Assembly (NCBI GenBank): GCA_030037645.1 | Contig: JASHQI010000309.1 | Location: 1-60,698 of the forward strand | From: Xanthobacteraceae bacterium | GTDB taxonomy: Bacteria > Pseudomonadota > Alphaproteobacteria > Rhizobiales > Xanthobacteraceae | Direction: 5' to 3' | Length of the DNA stretch: 60,698 bases | Shown: positions 16,206 through 26,046 of the stretch, piece by piece | Numbering within the stretch: position 1 is the first letter of the stretch | Layout of the letters: each line of letters begins with the position of its first letter | Notes under the pieces: model-generated | The model's database searches: none | Seen by the model: only the letters and a program-made list of their open reading frames with translations | What the model was told of the DNA's origin: nothing | Made by a program: the position numbers and the translations under genes

Positions 16206-17558
16206 TCATTGGTCCAGCCCGCCGCGGGCGAGGAATTCTTCAAGCCAGTGGATGTGGTAGTCCCCGTCGATAATATCTTTCTCGCGAGCCAGCGCTCGGA
16301 ACAGCGGGAGCGTGGTCTCGATCCCGTCCACGACAAATTCGTCGAGGGCGCGCTTCAGGCGCATGAGACATTCGCTGCGCGTTTTGCCGTGCACGATGAG
16401 CTTGCCGACGAGAGAGTCGTAGAACGGCGGAATCGCATAGCCATGGTAGACGGCTGAGTCGACCCGCACGCCCAGTCCGCCCGGAGGGTGGTAATGGACG
16501 ATCTTGCCCGGCGAGGGACGGAATGAGACCGCGTTCTCAGCATTGATGCGGCACTCGATGGCGTGACCGTGAAACTTCAATTTGTCTTGCGTGAACCCGA
16601 GATCGCCGTCGGCGGCGACGCGGATTTGCTCAACGACTAGATCAATATCCGTGATCATCTCGGTCACCGGGTGCTCGACCTGAATGCGCGTGTTCATTTC
16701 GATGAAATGGAAAGCACCGTCTTCGTGAAGGAACTCAACCGTGCCGACGCCGAGATATTTGATCTCGCGCATCGCCTTGGCGACCGTCTCGCCCATCTGG
16801 TCGCGTGCGGTTGCGTTCAGGGCAGGGGAGGGGCCTTCTTCCCAGACTTTTTGATGCCGGCGTTGCAGCGAGCAGTCGCGCTCGCCGAGATGGACGGCGC
16901 GGCCCTTACCGTCGCCGAGCACCTGGAATTCGATGTGACGCGGTCGTTCGAGATATTTTTCCAGATAGATCGTGTCGTCGCCGAACGCGGCTTTCGCCTC
17001 GCTGCGCGCAAGCGCAAGCGCGGAAACAAGCTCGCCCTCGGCGTGGATCACTTTCATGCCGCGCCCGCCGCCGCCGGCCGCGGCCTTGACCATGACGGGA
17101 TAGCCGATTCCGCACGCCAGGCGTCGGGCTTCTTCGTCGCTGCCGATACTGCCGTCGGACCCCGGCACGGTCGGGATGCCGAGCTTCTTTGCGGCGTGTT
17201 TGGCCGCGACCTTGTCGCCCATCAGGCGAATATGTTCCGGCCGGGGTCCGATGAAGTGCACATTGTGCTCGGCGAGAATTTCAGCAAAGCGCGCGTTCTC
17301 AGCGAGAAATCCATAGCCTGGATGCACGGCGTCGGCGCCGGTGATCTCGCAAGCGGCAAGCAAAGCCGGGATGTTGAGGTAGCTGTCCTTGGAGGGTGGC
17401 GGCCCGATGCAGACGCTCTCGTCCGCCAATCGCACATGCATCGCGTCTTCGTCCGCGGTCGAATGCACCGCCACCGTCGCAATGCCAAGCTCCTTGCAGG
17501 CGCGCAGCACGCGCAGCGCGATCTCTCCGCGGTTGGCGATGAGGATTTTGTCGAACAT
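16206..17558 (-). CDS. accC: AccC, biotin carboxylase subunit of acetyl-CoA carboxylase
   Basis: The enzyme carboxylates biotin on AccB using ATP and bicarbonate, the first half-reaction of fatty acid synthesis. The 450-residue protein has MFDKILIANRGEIALRVLRA, the glycine-rich ATP-grasp loop VKAAAGGGGRGMKVIH, and FIEMNTRIQVEHPVTEM with the catalytic Glu and Arg. Length matches E. coli AccC (about 449). accB lies 87 bases upstream on the same strand. Confidence 0.97.
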   Translation of the reverse strand: MFDKILIANRGEIALRVLRACKELGIATVAVHSTADEDAMHVRLADESVCIGPPPSKDSYLNIPALLAACEITGADAVHPGYGFLAENARFAEILAEHNVHFIGPRPEHIRLMGDKVAAKHAAKKLGIPTVPGSDGSIGSDEEARRLACGIGYPVMVKAAAGGGGRGMKVIHAEGELVSALALARSEAKAAFGDDTIYLEKYLERPRHIEFQVLGDGKGRAVHLGERDCSLQRRHQKVWEEGPSPALNATARDQMGETVAKAMREIKYLGVGTVEFLHEDGAFHFIEMNTRIQVEHPVTEMITDIDLVVEQIRVAADGDLGFTQDKLKFHGHAIECRINAENAVSFRPSPGKIVHYHPPGGLGVRVDSAVYHGYAIPPFYDSLVGKLIVHGKTRSECLMRLKRALDEFVVDGIETTLPLFRALAREKDIIDGDYHIHWLEEFLARGGLDQ

Positions 17559-17645
17559 CGCGAACCTTAGACGCGGGCGGCGAATGATGAATGGAGAATG
17601 GCGAGGTATCTGGACATCATTCGCTGCTCGCTATTCGTAACTCGC

Positions 17646-18101
17646 CTACTCGATGATCATCAGCGGCTCGCCGTACTCGACCGGTTGACCGTCTTCGACC
17701 AGAATCTGGATCACGGTGCCGGATTGTGGTGCGGGGATTTGGTTCATCGTTTTCATCGCCTCGATGATGATGAGCGTGTCGCCGGCCTTGACCTGTGTGC
17801 CGACCTCGACGAACGGCCGGGCGCCGGGCGCCGGACCGAGATAGGCGGTGCCGACCATCGGCGAGGCGACGAGGCCCGGATGCTGCGTTGGATCGATGGC
17901 CGCTGTGGGCGGCGCCGCCGTCGCGGAAACGCCGAGCGGCATATCCGCGGGACGACCTCGCACGACGGCTGCAGCGGTGTGCCGGGCGACGCGGATCGAT
18001 ACACCGTCTCGCTCAAACTCGATTTCGGTGAGGCCGGTTTCGTCGAGTAGCTTCGCGAGATCGCGGATCGCGTCGTGGTCGATCGCTGGCGCCTTTGGCA
18101 T
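17646..18101 (-). CDS. accB: AccB, biotin carboxyl carrier protein
   Basis: A 151-residue carrier: an N-terminal helical part ([29 protein letters not shown]), an Ala/Pro linker, and the biotinyl domain with the acceptor lysine in [15 protein letters not shown] and [26 protein letters not shown] near its start. The family [10 protein letters not shown] start is at 18101, with GGGAGT upstream; a TTG at 18134 would overlap the aroQ stop and add 11 residues. aroQ, accB and accC run in the same direction. Confidence 0.96.
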   Translation of the reverse strand: MPKAPAIDHDAIRDLAKLLDETGLTEIEFERDGVSIRVARHTAAAVVRGRPADMPLGVSATAAPPTAAIDPTQHPGLVASPMVGTAYLGPAPGARPFVEVGTQVKAGDTLIIIEAMKTMNQIPAPQSGTVIQILVEDGQPVEYGEPLMIIE

Positions 18102-18130
18102 CGACGAACTCCCGGGCTTGCGCGCCACGA

Positions 18131-18580
18131 TCAATCCTTGGCTTCGATTATGGCGGCGAGACCGTCGATGGCGAGGGCGTAGCCCCGGATGCCGAACCCG
18201 CAGACAACGGCGCGCGCAGCTTGTGACACATAGGAGCGTCGGCGGAATTGCTCACGCGTATGGATGTTGGTGATGTGCACCTCGATGACGGGTGCCTCCA
18301 TCGTGAGCAGGGCATCGAGGATTGCGATGGAGGTTGTCGTGTATCCCGCCGGGTTGATGACAAGCCCCGCCGCCTTTTTGGCGCACGCCTCCTGGATCCA
18401 ATCGACAATTTCGCCTTCGTGGTTGGACTGACGGAATTGCACGGCGAGCCCATGGCGTTTCGCCGTCGTGCGGCAGAGCTTCTCTACCTCACGGAGCGTG
18501 GCGCGACCGTAGAGGTCCGGCTCACGCGTCCCGAGCAGGTTGAGATTGGGTCCATTCAGGACGTAGACGGTCTTCGCCAT
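18131..18580 (-). CDS. aroQ: AroQ, type II 3-dehydroquinate dehydratase
   Basis: The enzyme converts 3-dehydroquinate to 3-dehydroshikimate in the shikimate pathway. The 149-residue protein begins [21 protein letters not shown] and contains [16 protein letters not shown], the substrate-binding [13 protein letters not shown] and SYVS; the catalytic tyrosine of the flexible loop is in DLYGRATL. An open reading to 18607 adds nine residues with no family character, so ATG at 18580 is used. It is followed by accB 29 bases downstream. Confidence 0.96.
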   Translation of the reverse strand: MAKTVYVLNGPNLNLLGTREPDLYGRATLREVEKLCRTTAKRHGLAVQFRQSNHEGEIVDWIQEACAKKAAGLVINPAGYTTTSIAILDALLTMEAPVIEVHITNIHTREQFRRRSYVSQAARAVVCGFGIRGYALAIDGLAAIIEAKD

Positions 18581-18815
18581 TTTTCCCAGATCGACAGGCA
18601 TCGCCACGGGCTACCGCCCGGGGCCAAGCCCGTTTATAGGGAACGCATCCGAAAAGGGGAAGCCGGGGCGATGACGGCGTCGGCAGCAACGGGCCAACGC
18701 ACAGTCGGCTCGCCCGCGACCCCGCAACACATCAATATCGGCAGAAAGTCTTTCCCCGGATCGTCGGATCAGGGATCATTGCGGCCCATTCCAACAACGG
18801 AAATGGCCGCAAAGC

Positions 18816-19571
18816 TCACGGCTTGCGCAAAGCGGCGATTTTCTGCTTCAGCTCATCAAGACCGACGGCGCCCACGACCAATTCGTCGCCGACCACGTAG
18901 CTCGGCGTGCCGCTGACGCCAAGTTCGTCGGCAAGCTTCATATCCTCGTCGATCGTCGTTTTCACTTCGCCGCTGTTCATATCCTTTTCGATGCGCGGCA
19001 TATCGAATCCGACCTCTTTGGCGACGGCGAGCGCGCGCGCCATGTCGGCCGGTCCTCGCCCGCCGAGCAGCTTCTGGTGGAACTGCATGTACCTTTTTCC
19101 AGTGCTGTCCTGCATGCGAGCCGCGACCGCAACATGGGCAGCTGCTACGGAACCCTCGCCGAGAACCGGAAATTCCTTGAGGACGAACTTGAGATTGGGA
19201 TCAGTCTTTAACAGGCTCAACATGTCGGGAAGGGCGCGTTTGCAGAAGGCGCAATTGTAGTCGAAAAACTCGACCATCGTGACATTGCCCTGCGGATTGC
19301 CGAGAACCACCTGGTGCGGCGAATTGAACAGCGTCGCGTTGTTTGCCTTGATCGTCGCGCTCACCTTTTCGGCGTCGGCCTCTTGTTGCTTCTTGTCCAT
19401 CGCGGCCATGACGTCCTGCATGACCTCGGGATGATTGGTCAGATAATCCTTGATGATGTTTTCGATCTGATGCCGCTGGTCGGCGGAGAATGTCTGCGCC
19501 GATGCCGCGGCCGGGAACGCCAGTAGCATTGCGAACGCGATCGAAATTGCCGTGCGCGGGCATAATCTCAT
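18816..19571 (-). CDS. DsbA-family thiol:disulfide protein, exported
   Basis: A 251-residue periplasmic thioredoxin-fold protein. A signal peptide ends AASAQ, a charged helical N-terminal region (QRHQIENIIKDYLTNHPEVM) follows, like the ScsC/Com1-type oligomerising segment, then the DsbA fold with Cys107-Ala-Phe-Cys110 in FFDYNCAFCKRALPD and the cis-Pro loop in VSGTPSYVVGD. It forms, breaks or isomerises disulfides; the N-terminal extension hints at isomerase-like oligomers. AGAAGGA eight bases before the ATG at 19571 decides the start; an earlier ATG at 19595 overlaps the M48 gene's stop codon. It is coexpressed with that protease gene. Confidence 0.92.
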   Translation of the reverse strand: MRLCPRTAISIAFAMLLAFPAAASAQTFSADQRHQIENIIKDYLTNHPEVMQDVMAAMDKKQQEADAEKVSATIKANNATLFNSPHQVVLGNPQGNVTMVEFFDYNCAFCKRALPDMLSLLKTDPNLKFVLKEFPVLGEGSVAAAHVAVAARMQDSTGKRYMQFHQKLLGGRGPADMARALAVAKEVGFDMPRIEKDMNSGEVKTTIDEDMKLADELGVSGTPSYVVGDELVVGAVGLDELKQKIAALRKP

Positions 19572-19591
19572 AATTGCTGTCCTTCTTGCGA

Positions 19592-21022
19592 TCATTGGCC
19601 GATTCCAAGCGGATTGCGGCTGGTATTCTCCTTGAAGACGACGATATCGTCCGCCTTCACCCAACCGGGCGAGCCGACCGGAAACCGCTGTTTGGCCCGG
19701 GCGGCGAGTTCGCGCGCGGTTTTGTTGTCGCCATTTGCGAACGCCGCCTGCGCCGAGGCAAGATCGGCGTCGGCCAAGTCATTCTTGCGGGCGTAGGCCA
19801 TGGCGAGTTGGGTATAGGCATCGCCGGATTCAGGCTCTTGGATCAGGGCCGTGTGCAGAATCGGGATTGCTTCGTCCGACAGTTCTACATTGTTGGTGGC
19901 GATGAGCGCCTGCGCAAGAAGAATCTGAATAAGAGCGGGATCGGGGGCGAGCTGCACGGCATGCCGCAAAGGCGCAATCGCCTCTGCCGGATGGCCGTCT
20001 TCGAGCAATGCCTGGCCCTTCAGTTCATAGAAATAGGGATCGTTGGGCATCGCTTGGATCAAGCTATCGATCTGGGCAATCGCCGATCGCGGATCGCCGT
20101 AGCGATAGGTGGAGATGGCGCGTGCATAACGGGCGGGCATGCTGGTGTTCGACGGCGGATAGCGGCGCAGAACTTCCTCCGGTCGCTCGAGGAAGCCGTA
20201 CAGCTTCGCCCGCATCATGTCGTGCCGAAATTGCAGTTCGGGCGGGTCCTTCTTGTCCCAATACTGGTTGTGCACCAAAGTCTCGAGCGCTGCCATGCGC
20301 TCCTCGGGCGCCGGGTGGTTCTGCGCGTAAGGATCGACGTAGCGCGATTCGAACATCGACTCGTCGGCGAAGCGCTTGAACATGTCGTACATTCCCTTGG
20401 CAGACTGGTGCGTCAGGGTGAGGAAACGCACGCCGGCGCGGTCGGCAGCCTCCTCCTGACCGCGCTGATAGGCGAGAATCGTGTTCTGCAGATAAGCCTG
20501 GGGCCCGCCAATAATCGCCGCGCCGACATTGCCAACGTTCGCATTGCCCGAGTGCGCACCGGCAACCACAGTGCCGATGCCAAGCAACATGGCGACGATT
20601 GAGGCCATCTGTGCGTGCGCGAGCTCCTGGCGCAGCTTGGAAAGGTGTCCGCCGACAATGTGTCCGGTTTCGTGCGCGAAAACACCGATCAACTCATTCG
20701 GCGTCTTTGTTTGCATGAGCGCACCGACGTTCACGAAGATGTGGTGCGCGTCCATGACGAAAGCGTTGAATTGCATGTCGTTGATGATCACGACATGGAT
20801 ATTCTGGTCGCCCAGGCCGGCCGCCTTCAAAATCGGGCCTGAGTAATCGCGCATGAGCTGCTCGATCTCGGCATCCCGAATCATTGGGATGCCGGCATTG
20901 GAGCCTGTCTGCGCCCGCGCGGGGACGCTCGCGAGTATAATTGCGGCTGCGGCGGCAACGGCGAGGACACGCTTAGCTGGCCTCACCGGCCGCAGCTTGC
21001 TAGGAGGTTCTGCAGCAATCAT
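19592..21022 (-). CDS. M48-family periplasmic metalloprotease with TPR domain (BepA-like)
   Basis: A 476-residue exported zinc protease. A cleavable N-terminal hydrophobic segment (residues 18-37) precedes the peptidase domain, with the zinc motif His117-Glu-Thr-Gly-His121 in IGVFAHETGHIVGGH and the third ligand in GQEEAADRAG near residue 190; from about residue 310 the protein is built of tetratricopeptide helices. The arrangement is that of BepA (YfgC), which checks outer-membrane protein and LPS-transporter assembly. The gene is directly followed by the DsbA-like gene, which suggests joint periplasmic quality control. The ATG at 21022 removes 37 residues of non-family sequence. Confidence 0.93.
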   Translation of the reverse strand: MIAAEPPSKLRPVRPAKRVLAVAAAAAIILASVPARAQTGSNAGIPMIRDAEIEQLMRDYSGPILKAAGLGDQNIHVVIINDMQFNAFVMDAHHIFVNVGALMQTKTPNELIGVFAHETGHIVGGHLSKLRQELAHAQMASIVAMLLGIGTVVAGAHSGNANVGNVGAAIIGGPQAYLQNTILAYQRGQEEAADRAGVRFLTLTHQSAKGMYDMFKRFADESMFESRYVDPYAQNHPAPEERMAALETLVHNQYWDKKDPPELQFRHDMMRAKLYGFLERPEEVLRRYPPSNTSMPARYARAISTYRYGDPRSAIAQIDSLIQAMPNDPYFYELKGQALLEDGHPAEAIAPLRHAVQLAPDPALIQILLAQALIATNNVELSDEAIPILHTALIQEPESGDAYTQLAMAYARKNDLADADLASAQAAFANGDNKTARELAARAKQRFPVGSPGWVKADDIVVFKENTSRNPLGIGQ

Positions 21023-21197
21023 GTGGGACAAAATGACGGTCCTCGGTCCGGGAGCCAAACTATGGATGGAACCGGTTCCGGTCAACATGCGGCTCGCGCA
21101 GTGACAGCAGCGAAGCCGCTTGTGACGAAGCACGTGGAATGCGGCGGCAGCGGGGCGGCATTGCCGAAGTCAACATTGAGGACGTAAAGGCGACTTC

Positions 21198-22373
21198 ATG
21201 CTCGAGTCGGCGAAACGCCTGTTGCAACCATCCGGCCGCAGCGCCGTGCCGCCGTTCATGGTCATGGACGTCATGACGGCCGCAGGGCGATTGGAGGCGC
21301 AGGGCCGCCGGATCGTCCATATGGAGGTGGGCCAGCCGGCGGTGGGAGCGCCGGCGGCGGCCATCGCGGCGGCGCGTGCGGCGCTCTCGAGCGGGTCGCT
21401 CGGCTATACCGAAACACTGGGCATCGCTTCATTGCGCCGGCGCATCGCGCGCGCCTACTCGGAATGGCACCGTCTCGCTCTCGATCCGGCGCGCATCGTG
21501 GTGACCACCGGCTCGTCGGCCGGTTTTATTCTTGCATTTCTCGCCGCCTTCGAGGCGGGGGATCGGATTGCAGTGCCGCTGCCGGGCTATCCACCGTACC
21601 GACACATTCTCACTGCGCTAGGCTGCGAGCCGGTATGGATCGAGACGACGGCACCAACCCGGTGGTCGATCACCGCGCAAGCGCTCATGGCTCAACACCG
21701 CACCAGACCGCTCAAGGGCCTCATCATCGGTTCTCCTGCCAATCCGAGCGGCACGATGATGAGTGCGGCGGCCCTCACCGAGTTGATTCGGTGCGCGCAA
21801 GATGCCGGCATCGTCGTCATATCGGACGAGATCTATCATGGCCTCGATTATGCCTTCGCGGCCGAGACTGCCGCGCGTATTTCGGACGAAGTCATCATCA
21901 TCAATTCTTTCTCCAAATATTTTTGCATGACGGGGTGGCGCATCGGTTGGATGGTCGTGCCGTCGTCTTTGGTGCGCGCGATCGAGCGGTTGCAACAAAA
22001 CCTCGCGATTTCGGTGCCGACGCTTTCCCAGATTGCCGCCGAAGCAGCGTTCGACGGCCGCGCGGAGCTGATGACGGTGAAGCGCGGATATGAGGAAAAC
22101 CGGCGCATCCTGCTTGAAGGATTGCCGGGTGCCGGCCTCGATTCATTTCTGCCGGCTGACGGGGCATTCTATCTCTATGCCGACATTTCGCGCTTCTCGA
22201 CCGACAGCTTCGAGTTTGCCACGCGCATGCTGGAGCAAGCGGGCGTTGCCGCGACGCCGGGCGCCGATTTCGATCCGCTCCATGGACGCAATTTTCTGCG
22301 CCTGTGCTATGCCGGTTCACGCGACGATATGCGCGAAGCGGTCGCGCGGATCGGCACCTGGCTGAAGGGATAG
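21198..22373 (+). CDS. PLP-dependent class I/II aminotransferase
   Basis: A 391-residue fold-type I aminotransferase. Visible are [15 protein letters not shown] (substrate/PLP region), the PLP-ring segment [28 protein letters not shown] with the PLP aspartate and tyrosine, and the Schiff-base lysine in [17 protein letters not shown]. It belongs to the broad aspartate/aromatic/alanine aminotransferase group; the substrate cannot be told from sequence alone. It is followed five bases later by queC in the same direction. Confidence 0.93.
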   Translation: MLESAKRLLQPSGRSAVPPFMVMDVMTAAGRLEAQGRRIVHMEVGQPAVGAPAAAIAAARAALSSGSLGYTETLGIASLRRRIARAYSEWHRLALDPARIVVTTGSSAGFILAFLAAFEAGDRIAVPLPGYPPYRHILTALGCEPVWIETTAPTRWSITAQALMAQHRTRPLKGLIIGSPANPSGTMMSAAALTELIRCAQDAGIVVISDEIYHGLDYAFAAETAARISDEVIIINSFSKYFCMTGWRIGWMVVPSSLVRAIERLQQNLAISVPTLSQIAAEAAFDGRAELMTVKRGYEENRRILLEGLPGAGLDSFLPADGAFYLYADISRFSTDSFEFATRMLEQAGVAATPGADFDPLHGRNFLRLCYAGSRDDMREAVARIGTWLKG

Positions 22374-22378
22374 GCGGG

Positions 22379-23083
22379 GTGAGTCTGCTCGATAAAGCCC
22401 TCGTTCTGTTCTCGGGCGGCCAAGATTCGACGGTCTGCCTTGCCTGGGCGCTCGAACGTTTTGCGCAGGTGGAGACGGTCGGGTTCGACTACGGTCAACG
22501 ACACGCCGTCGAATTGGAGGCGCGACCGCCCATTCGAGCGCGTTTGGCGATGCTTTCCCCGTTATGGCGCTCGCGGTTGGGCGACGACCACGTTATGAAA
22601 ATCGACGCCCTCGCCGCGATCTCGGAAACCGCACTCACGCGCGAGGTGGCGATCGAGACCGGCGAAACGGGCTTGCCGACGACCTTTGTCCCTGGCCGCA
22701 ATTTGATCTTTTTCTCCTTCGCCGGCGCGCTCGCCTATCGGCGCGGTATAAAACATCTGGTCGCCGGCATGTGCGAGACCGACTTCTCGGGCTATCCGGA
22801 TTGCCGCGACGATACGGTCAAGGCGATGCAGCTTGCGCTCAGCCTTGGCTTGGACCGCCGCTGCGTCATCCATACGCCGCTGATGTGGATCGACAAGGCT
22901 GCGACCTTCGCGCTTGCGCAGGACATCGGGGGCGCCCCGCTGATCGATCTCCTTTTGGCTGAGACCCACACCTGCTATCTCGGCGACCGCCAACACCGGC
23001 ACGCCTGGGGATTCGGCTGTGGGGAATGCCCGGCCTGTCGGCTGCGCGCAGACGGCTACGCGAAGTGGAAAGCTGGATCATGA
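22379..23083 (+). CDS. queC: QueC, 7-cyano-7-deazaguanine (preQ0) synthase
   Basis: QueC uses ATP and ammonia to make preQ0 from 7-carboxy-7-deazaguanine on the way to queuosine in tRNA. The protein (234 aa) has the PP-loop [15 protein letters not shown] at its start, the FVPGRNLIF motif, and the zinc-binding C-terminal cysteines in TCYLG and [17 protein letters not shown]. The GTG at 22379 places the PP-loop at residues 9-23 as usual; longer readings run back into the aminotransferase. The stop codon overlaps the next ATG (ATGA). Confidence 0.95.
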   Translation: MSLLDKALVLFSGGQDSTVCLAWALERFAQVETVGFDYGQRHAVELEARPPIRARLAMLSPLWRSRLGDDHVMKIDALAAISETALTREVAIETGETGLPTTFVPGRNLIFFSFAGALAYRRGIKHLVAGMCETDFSGYPDCRDDTVKAMQLALSLGLDRRCVIHTPLMWIDKAATFALAQDIGGAPLIDLLLAETHTCYLGDRQHRHAWGFGCGECPACRLRADGYAKWKAGS

Positions 23084-23652
23084 CGCCTGATCGCGAGCAG
23101 CAGCGAAAGCGCGAAGGCGCAATTTTTTTCATCCTCTTTGCGCTGACGATTCCGGCGGCTAATTGGCTGATCGGTCATGTTGGGACCGTATGCGTGGCGC
23201 CGCGCGGCCCTTGCGTAGTGCCGGTCGCGCCCGGCTTGATGGCGCCATCGGGCGTCACGATGGTCGGCGTCGCGCTGGTGCTGCGCGACCTCATGCAACG
23301 GCGGTTGGGTACGGGGATGTCCGCGCTTGCGATCCTGTTCGGCACCGGCCTTTCGGCGCTGCTGGCGCCGGCATCGCTGGTGCTGGCGTCCGGCGTCGCG
23401 TTCCTGCTTTCGGAGTTCGCCGATCTTGCGGTCTATACGCCGCTTGCCCGCCGTCGGCTGGTTACCGCGGTCGTGGCGTCGAGTTGCGTCGGGCTTGTCG
23501 TCGACTCAATCGTGTTCTTATGGCTCGCCTTCGGCTCGCTTGATTTCCTGTTTGGCCAGGTTGTGGGCAAGGCGTGGATGGTGTTGCTATCGATTCCGTT
23601 GGTGGCATGGCTGCGCCGGCGCGACGAACGGCAGGGAATTGCGCCGGCGTAA
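23080..23652 (+). CDS. VUT-family (DUF165/YhhQ-like) transporter, probable queuosine-precursor uptake
   Basis: A 190-residue protein with about six TM segments. The family features are [31 protein letters not shown] and [14 protein letters not shown]. YhhQ homologues take up queuosine precursors such as preQ0 and preQ1. The ATGA overlap with queC makes that substrate likely. An organism with both QueC and an importer would have synthesis and salvage under one control. Confidence 0.87.
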   Translation: MTPDREQQRKREGAIFFILFALTIPAANWLIGHVGTVCVAPRGPCVVPVAPGLMAPSGVTMVGVALVLRDLMQRRLGTGMSALAILFGTGLSALLAPASLVLASGVAFLLSEFADLAVYTPLARRRLVTAVVASSCVGLVVDSIVFLWLAFGSLDFLFGQVVGKAWMVLLSIPLVAWLRRRDERQGIAPA

Positions 23653-23673
23653 TTCAACGCAAGCGAGGCAGCG

Positions 23674-24375
23674 ATGAGCAATGCTTTGTTCGATATTCTG
23701 CGCAAAGTGACCACAGCGACGATGACCACGATGCTCCTGAAGAAAGGCATTCGGCACTGCTGGATGAACGGTCCCAAGCCGCTCGTTGCAAACGGTGAGC
23801 GCATCGTCGGGCGGGCCTTTACTTTGCGCTTCGTGCCGGTGCGCGAGGATCTTGCGACACCGGAGAGCTGGGCCAATCCCATCTCGACGCGCGCCGCCAT
23901 CGAGGACATGCCGGACGGCGTGATCGCGGTCGCTGACGCTATGGGCGTGGTGAGTGCCGGCATCTTCGGCGACATTTTGTGCGCAAGGATGAAAAAGCGA
24001 AATGTTGCGGCGCTGGTGACGGACGGCGTTTTGCGCGACCGCGCCGGGGTGCTCACGAGCGCGCTGCCCGTTTGGTGCTCGGGCATTGCGGCGCCGGCTT
24101 CCGTCAATGGGCTGACCTTTGTCGGTTGGCAGCAGCCGATCGGCTGCGGTGGGTGCGCCGTTTTCCCGGGGGATGTGATCGTGGCCGACGACGACGGCGC
24201 CGTCGTTGTTCCGCAGGCGATGGCGGAATTCGTCGCCCACGAGGGCGCCGAACACGAACTCTACGAGACCTGGGTATTCAGCGAAGTGGAGAAAGGCGTG
24301 AAGTTGCCGGGCCTGTATCCACCGAACGACGACGCCAAAGCGCGCTACGCGGCGTGGCGCAAGGCGCGGTCATGA
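23674..24375 (+). CDS. RraA-family protein (HMG/CHA aldolase-like)
   Basis: A 233-residue protein of the RraA/methyltransferase-like fold. This family holds both the RNase E inhibitor RraA and class II 4-hydroxy-4-methyl-2-oxoglutarate/4-carboxy-4-hydroxy-2-oxoadipate aldolases. The conserved active-site patterns are GIFGDILCARMKKRNVAALV, TDGVLRD (Asp-Arg pair for metal and substrate) and the late DVIVADDDGAVVVP. The complete aldolase-type site and extra C-terminal helix argue for an enzyme over a pure RNase regulator, but the substrate is not determined. Confidence 0.85.
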   Translation: MSNALFDILRKVTTATMTTMLLKKGIRHCWMNGPKPLVANGERIVGRAFTLRFVPVREDLATPESWANPISTRAAIEDMPDGVIAVADAMGVVSAGIFGDILCARMKKRNVAALVTDGVLRDRAGVLTSALPVWCSGIAAPASVNGLTFVGWQQPIGCGGCAVFPGDVIVADDDGAVVVPQAMAEFVAHEGAEHELYETWVFSEVEKGVKLPGLYPPNDDAKARYAAWRKARS

Positions 24376-24463
24376 TCGTCCGCGCTGGCGGCGTCACGTT
24401 CGCTGCGCTTCGGCACGGTCGCCCTTCCCCACCTCGCGGGGCGGAATGAACTAAGAGTGTGGA

Positions 24464-25261
24464 ATGTTCTTCAACCTTTCCAAAATCCTGGGCTTTTTTG
24501 CGCTGCCCTCGAACATTTTCATTTCGATCGGCCTCGTCGGTCTTGTCCTGTTGTTCACGCGCTTCCGCCGTCTTGCCAGTTGGCTGGTGGTGACCAGTTT
24601 AGTGTTGATCGCGGTCGCCGGCCTATCTCCGCTCGGTAACGTGCTAATCCTGCCGCTGGAGCAGCGTTTCCCGCCGTGGGATCCGACGCGCGGGCCGCCC
24701 GATGGCATTGTCGTGATCGGCGGCGCCATTACGACCGACGTTTCGGCGGCGCGGGGGGTTGTTGCGCTCAATGAAGCGGCCGAACGCATCACTGCGACCG
24801 TGGAACTTGCGCGCCGTTATCCGAATGCGCGCATCATCTTTTCGGGCGGGAATAATTCCTTGTTTTCCGATGGACCTTCAGAGGCGGCGATCGCCGTTCG
24901 CGAATTCGAGGCGCTCGGCATTCCGCACGACCGGATCACCGCCGAGGAGCAGTCGCGCAATACAATTGAGAACGCGGTATTCTCGCGTCTGATCGCTCAA
25001 CCGAAGCCCGGCCAGCGTTGGCTCTTGGTAACGTCGGCCTATCATATGCCGCGCGCCATCGCGGCATTCCGAGCTGCCGGTTTCTCGATTGAGGCCTATC
25101 CGGTCGATTGGCGCACGCGCGGGCCGATCGATGCGGTGCAGCCTTTTGGTGCGCTCAGCTTGGGATTGAGCCGCACCGACACTGCGGTACGAGAATGGAT
25201 CGGACTCATCGCTTATCGGCTCGCCGGCACCACTACCGAATTGCTCCCCGGACCGCGATAG
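24464..25261 (+). CDS. YdcF/ElyC-like DUF218 membrane protein
   Basis: A 265-residue protein with two N-terminal TM segments (about residues 7-31 and 38-58) and a DUF218 domain: GIVVIGGAI, ARRYPNARIIFSGGNNSLFSDGPSEA, EEQSRNTIENAVFS and LLVTSAYHMPRAIAAFRAAGF, the conserved SAYHMPRA motif. E. coli ElyC, of the same architecture, is linked to envelope polysaccharide and peptidoglycan assembly. The ATG at 24464 follows a GAGTGTGGA stretch; 88 bases separate it from the RraA gene. Confidence 0.9.
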   Translation: MFFNLSKILGFFALPSNIFISIGLVGLVLLFTRFRRLASWLVVTSLVLIAVAGLSPLGNVLILPLEQRFPPWDPTRGPPDGIVVIGGAITTDVSAARGVVALNEAAERITATVELARRYPNARIIFSGGNNSLFSDGPSEAAIAVREFEALGIPHDRITAEEQSRNTIENAVFSRLIAQPKPGQRWLLVTSAYHMPRAIAAFRAAGFSIEAYPVDWRTRGPIDAVQPFGALSLGLSRTDTAVREWIGLIAYRLAGTTTELLPGPR

Positions 25262-25371
25262 GCGCTGGCCGCGAATTCGTTTGTTGGAATCCCTAGATTC
25301 GCCGCATGATCGGTCTCGATCGGCCAATCGTGCCCTTTGCTTGCGTGCCCACGGCATGATCTATTCGTGCC

Positions 25372-26046
25372 ATGACGCTGCGCCTGGTGATCGGCAACAA
25401 AAACTATTCTTCCTGGTCCTTTCGGCCATGGTTGGCGATGAAAGTCGCCGGGATTGCGTTCGAGGAAACCGTCATTTCGCTCGAAGCGCCCGATTTCAAG
25501 GCGCGGGTCACGGCGTTGAGCGGCGCGGGCAAAGTGCCGGTGCTGCTCGATGGAGACATTCGGGTCTGGGAGTCGCTCGCGATTCTCGAATATTTGGCGG
25601 AGAAATTTCCCGCCGCCGGCTTATGGCCGCAGCCGTCAGACGCGAGGGCCTATGCTCGAGCAATCGCATGCGAAATGCACGCCGGATTTCTGCCGCTGCG
25701 ACGGCACCTGCCGATGAATGTCTGGCGGCCGGTAAAGCCCCGCACACTCGACGATGGCGCGGCCGCCGATGTCGCGCGGATCGACGCGATCTGGAGCGAG
25801 TGCCGTACGCGATTTGGCGCCAGCGGGCCGTTTCTGTGCGGAGCCTTCGGCGCGGTCGATGCGATGTACGCTCCGGTCGTCTGGAGACTGCATACCTATG
25901 CCGTCGAGGTGAGCGAGGCGGCCCGGAACTACATGGGCGCAGTGATGGCGCTACCGGCCTGGAACGAATGGCGCAACGCCGCGCGGCGCGAGCCTTGGGT
26001 GCTGGCGCGAGATGAGGTCGACTGGCCGGACGTGCTACGGGAATGA
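25372..26046 (+). CDS. Glutathione S-transferase family protein
   Basis: A 224-residue GST. The thioredoxin-like half has GNKNYSSWSFRPWLAM with a candidate catalytic Ser, GAGKVPVLLDGD with the cis-Pro and VWESLAILEYLAE, the glutathione-gamma-Glu-binding motif; the helical half has PFLCGAFGAVDAMYAPVVWR, where the usual folding motif S/TxAD becomes GAVD. Its last 12 bases overlap the end of the convergent Nudix gene. Confidence 0.92.
   Translation: MTLRLVIGNKNYSSWSFRPWLAMKVAGIAFEETVISLEAPDFKARVTALSGAGKVPVLLDGDIRVWESLAILEYLAEKFPAAGLWPQPSDARAYARAIACEMHAGFLPLRRHLPMNVWRPVKPRTLDDGAAADVARIDAIWSECRTRFGASGPFLCGAFGAVDAMYAPVVWRLHTYAVEVSEAARNYMGAVMALPAWNEWRNAARREPWVLARDEVDWPDVLRE

Noticed and set aside
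18608-18815. Gap between aroQ and the DsbA-like gene checked for tRNA or small ORFs
   Set aside because: No cloverleaf and no convincing ORF are visible; it is ordinary intergenic sequence and probably contains the aroQ promoter.
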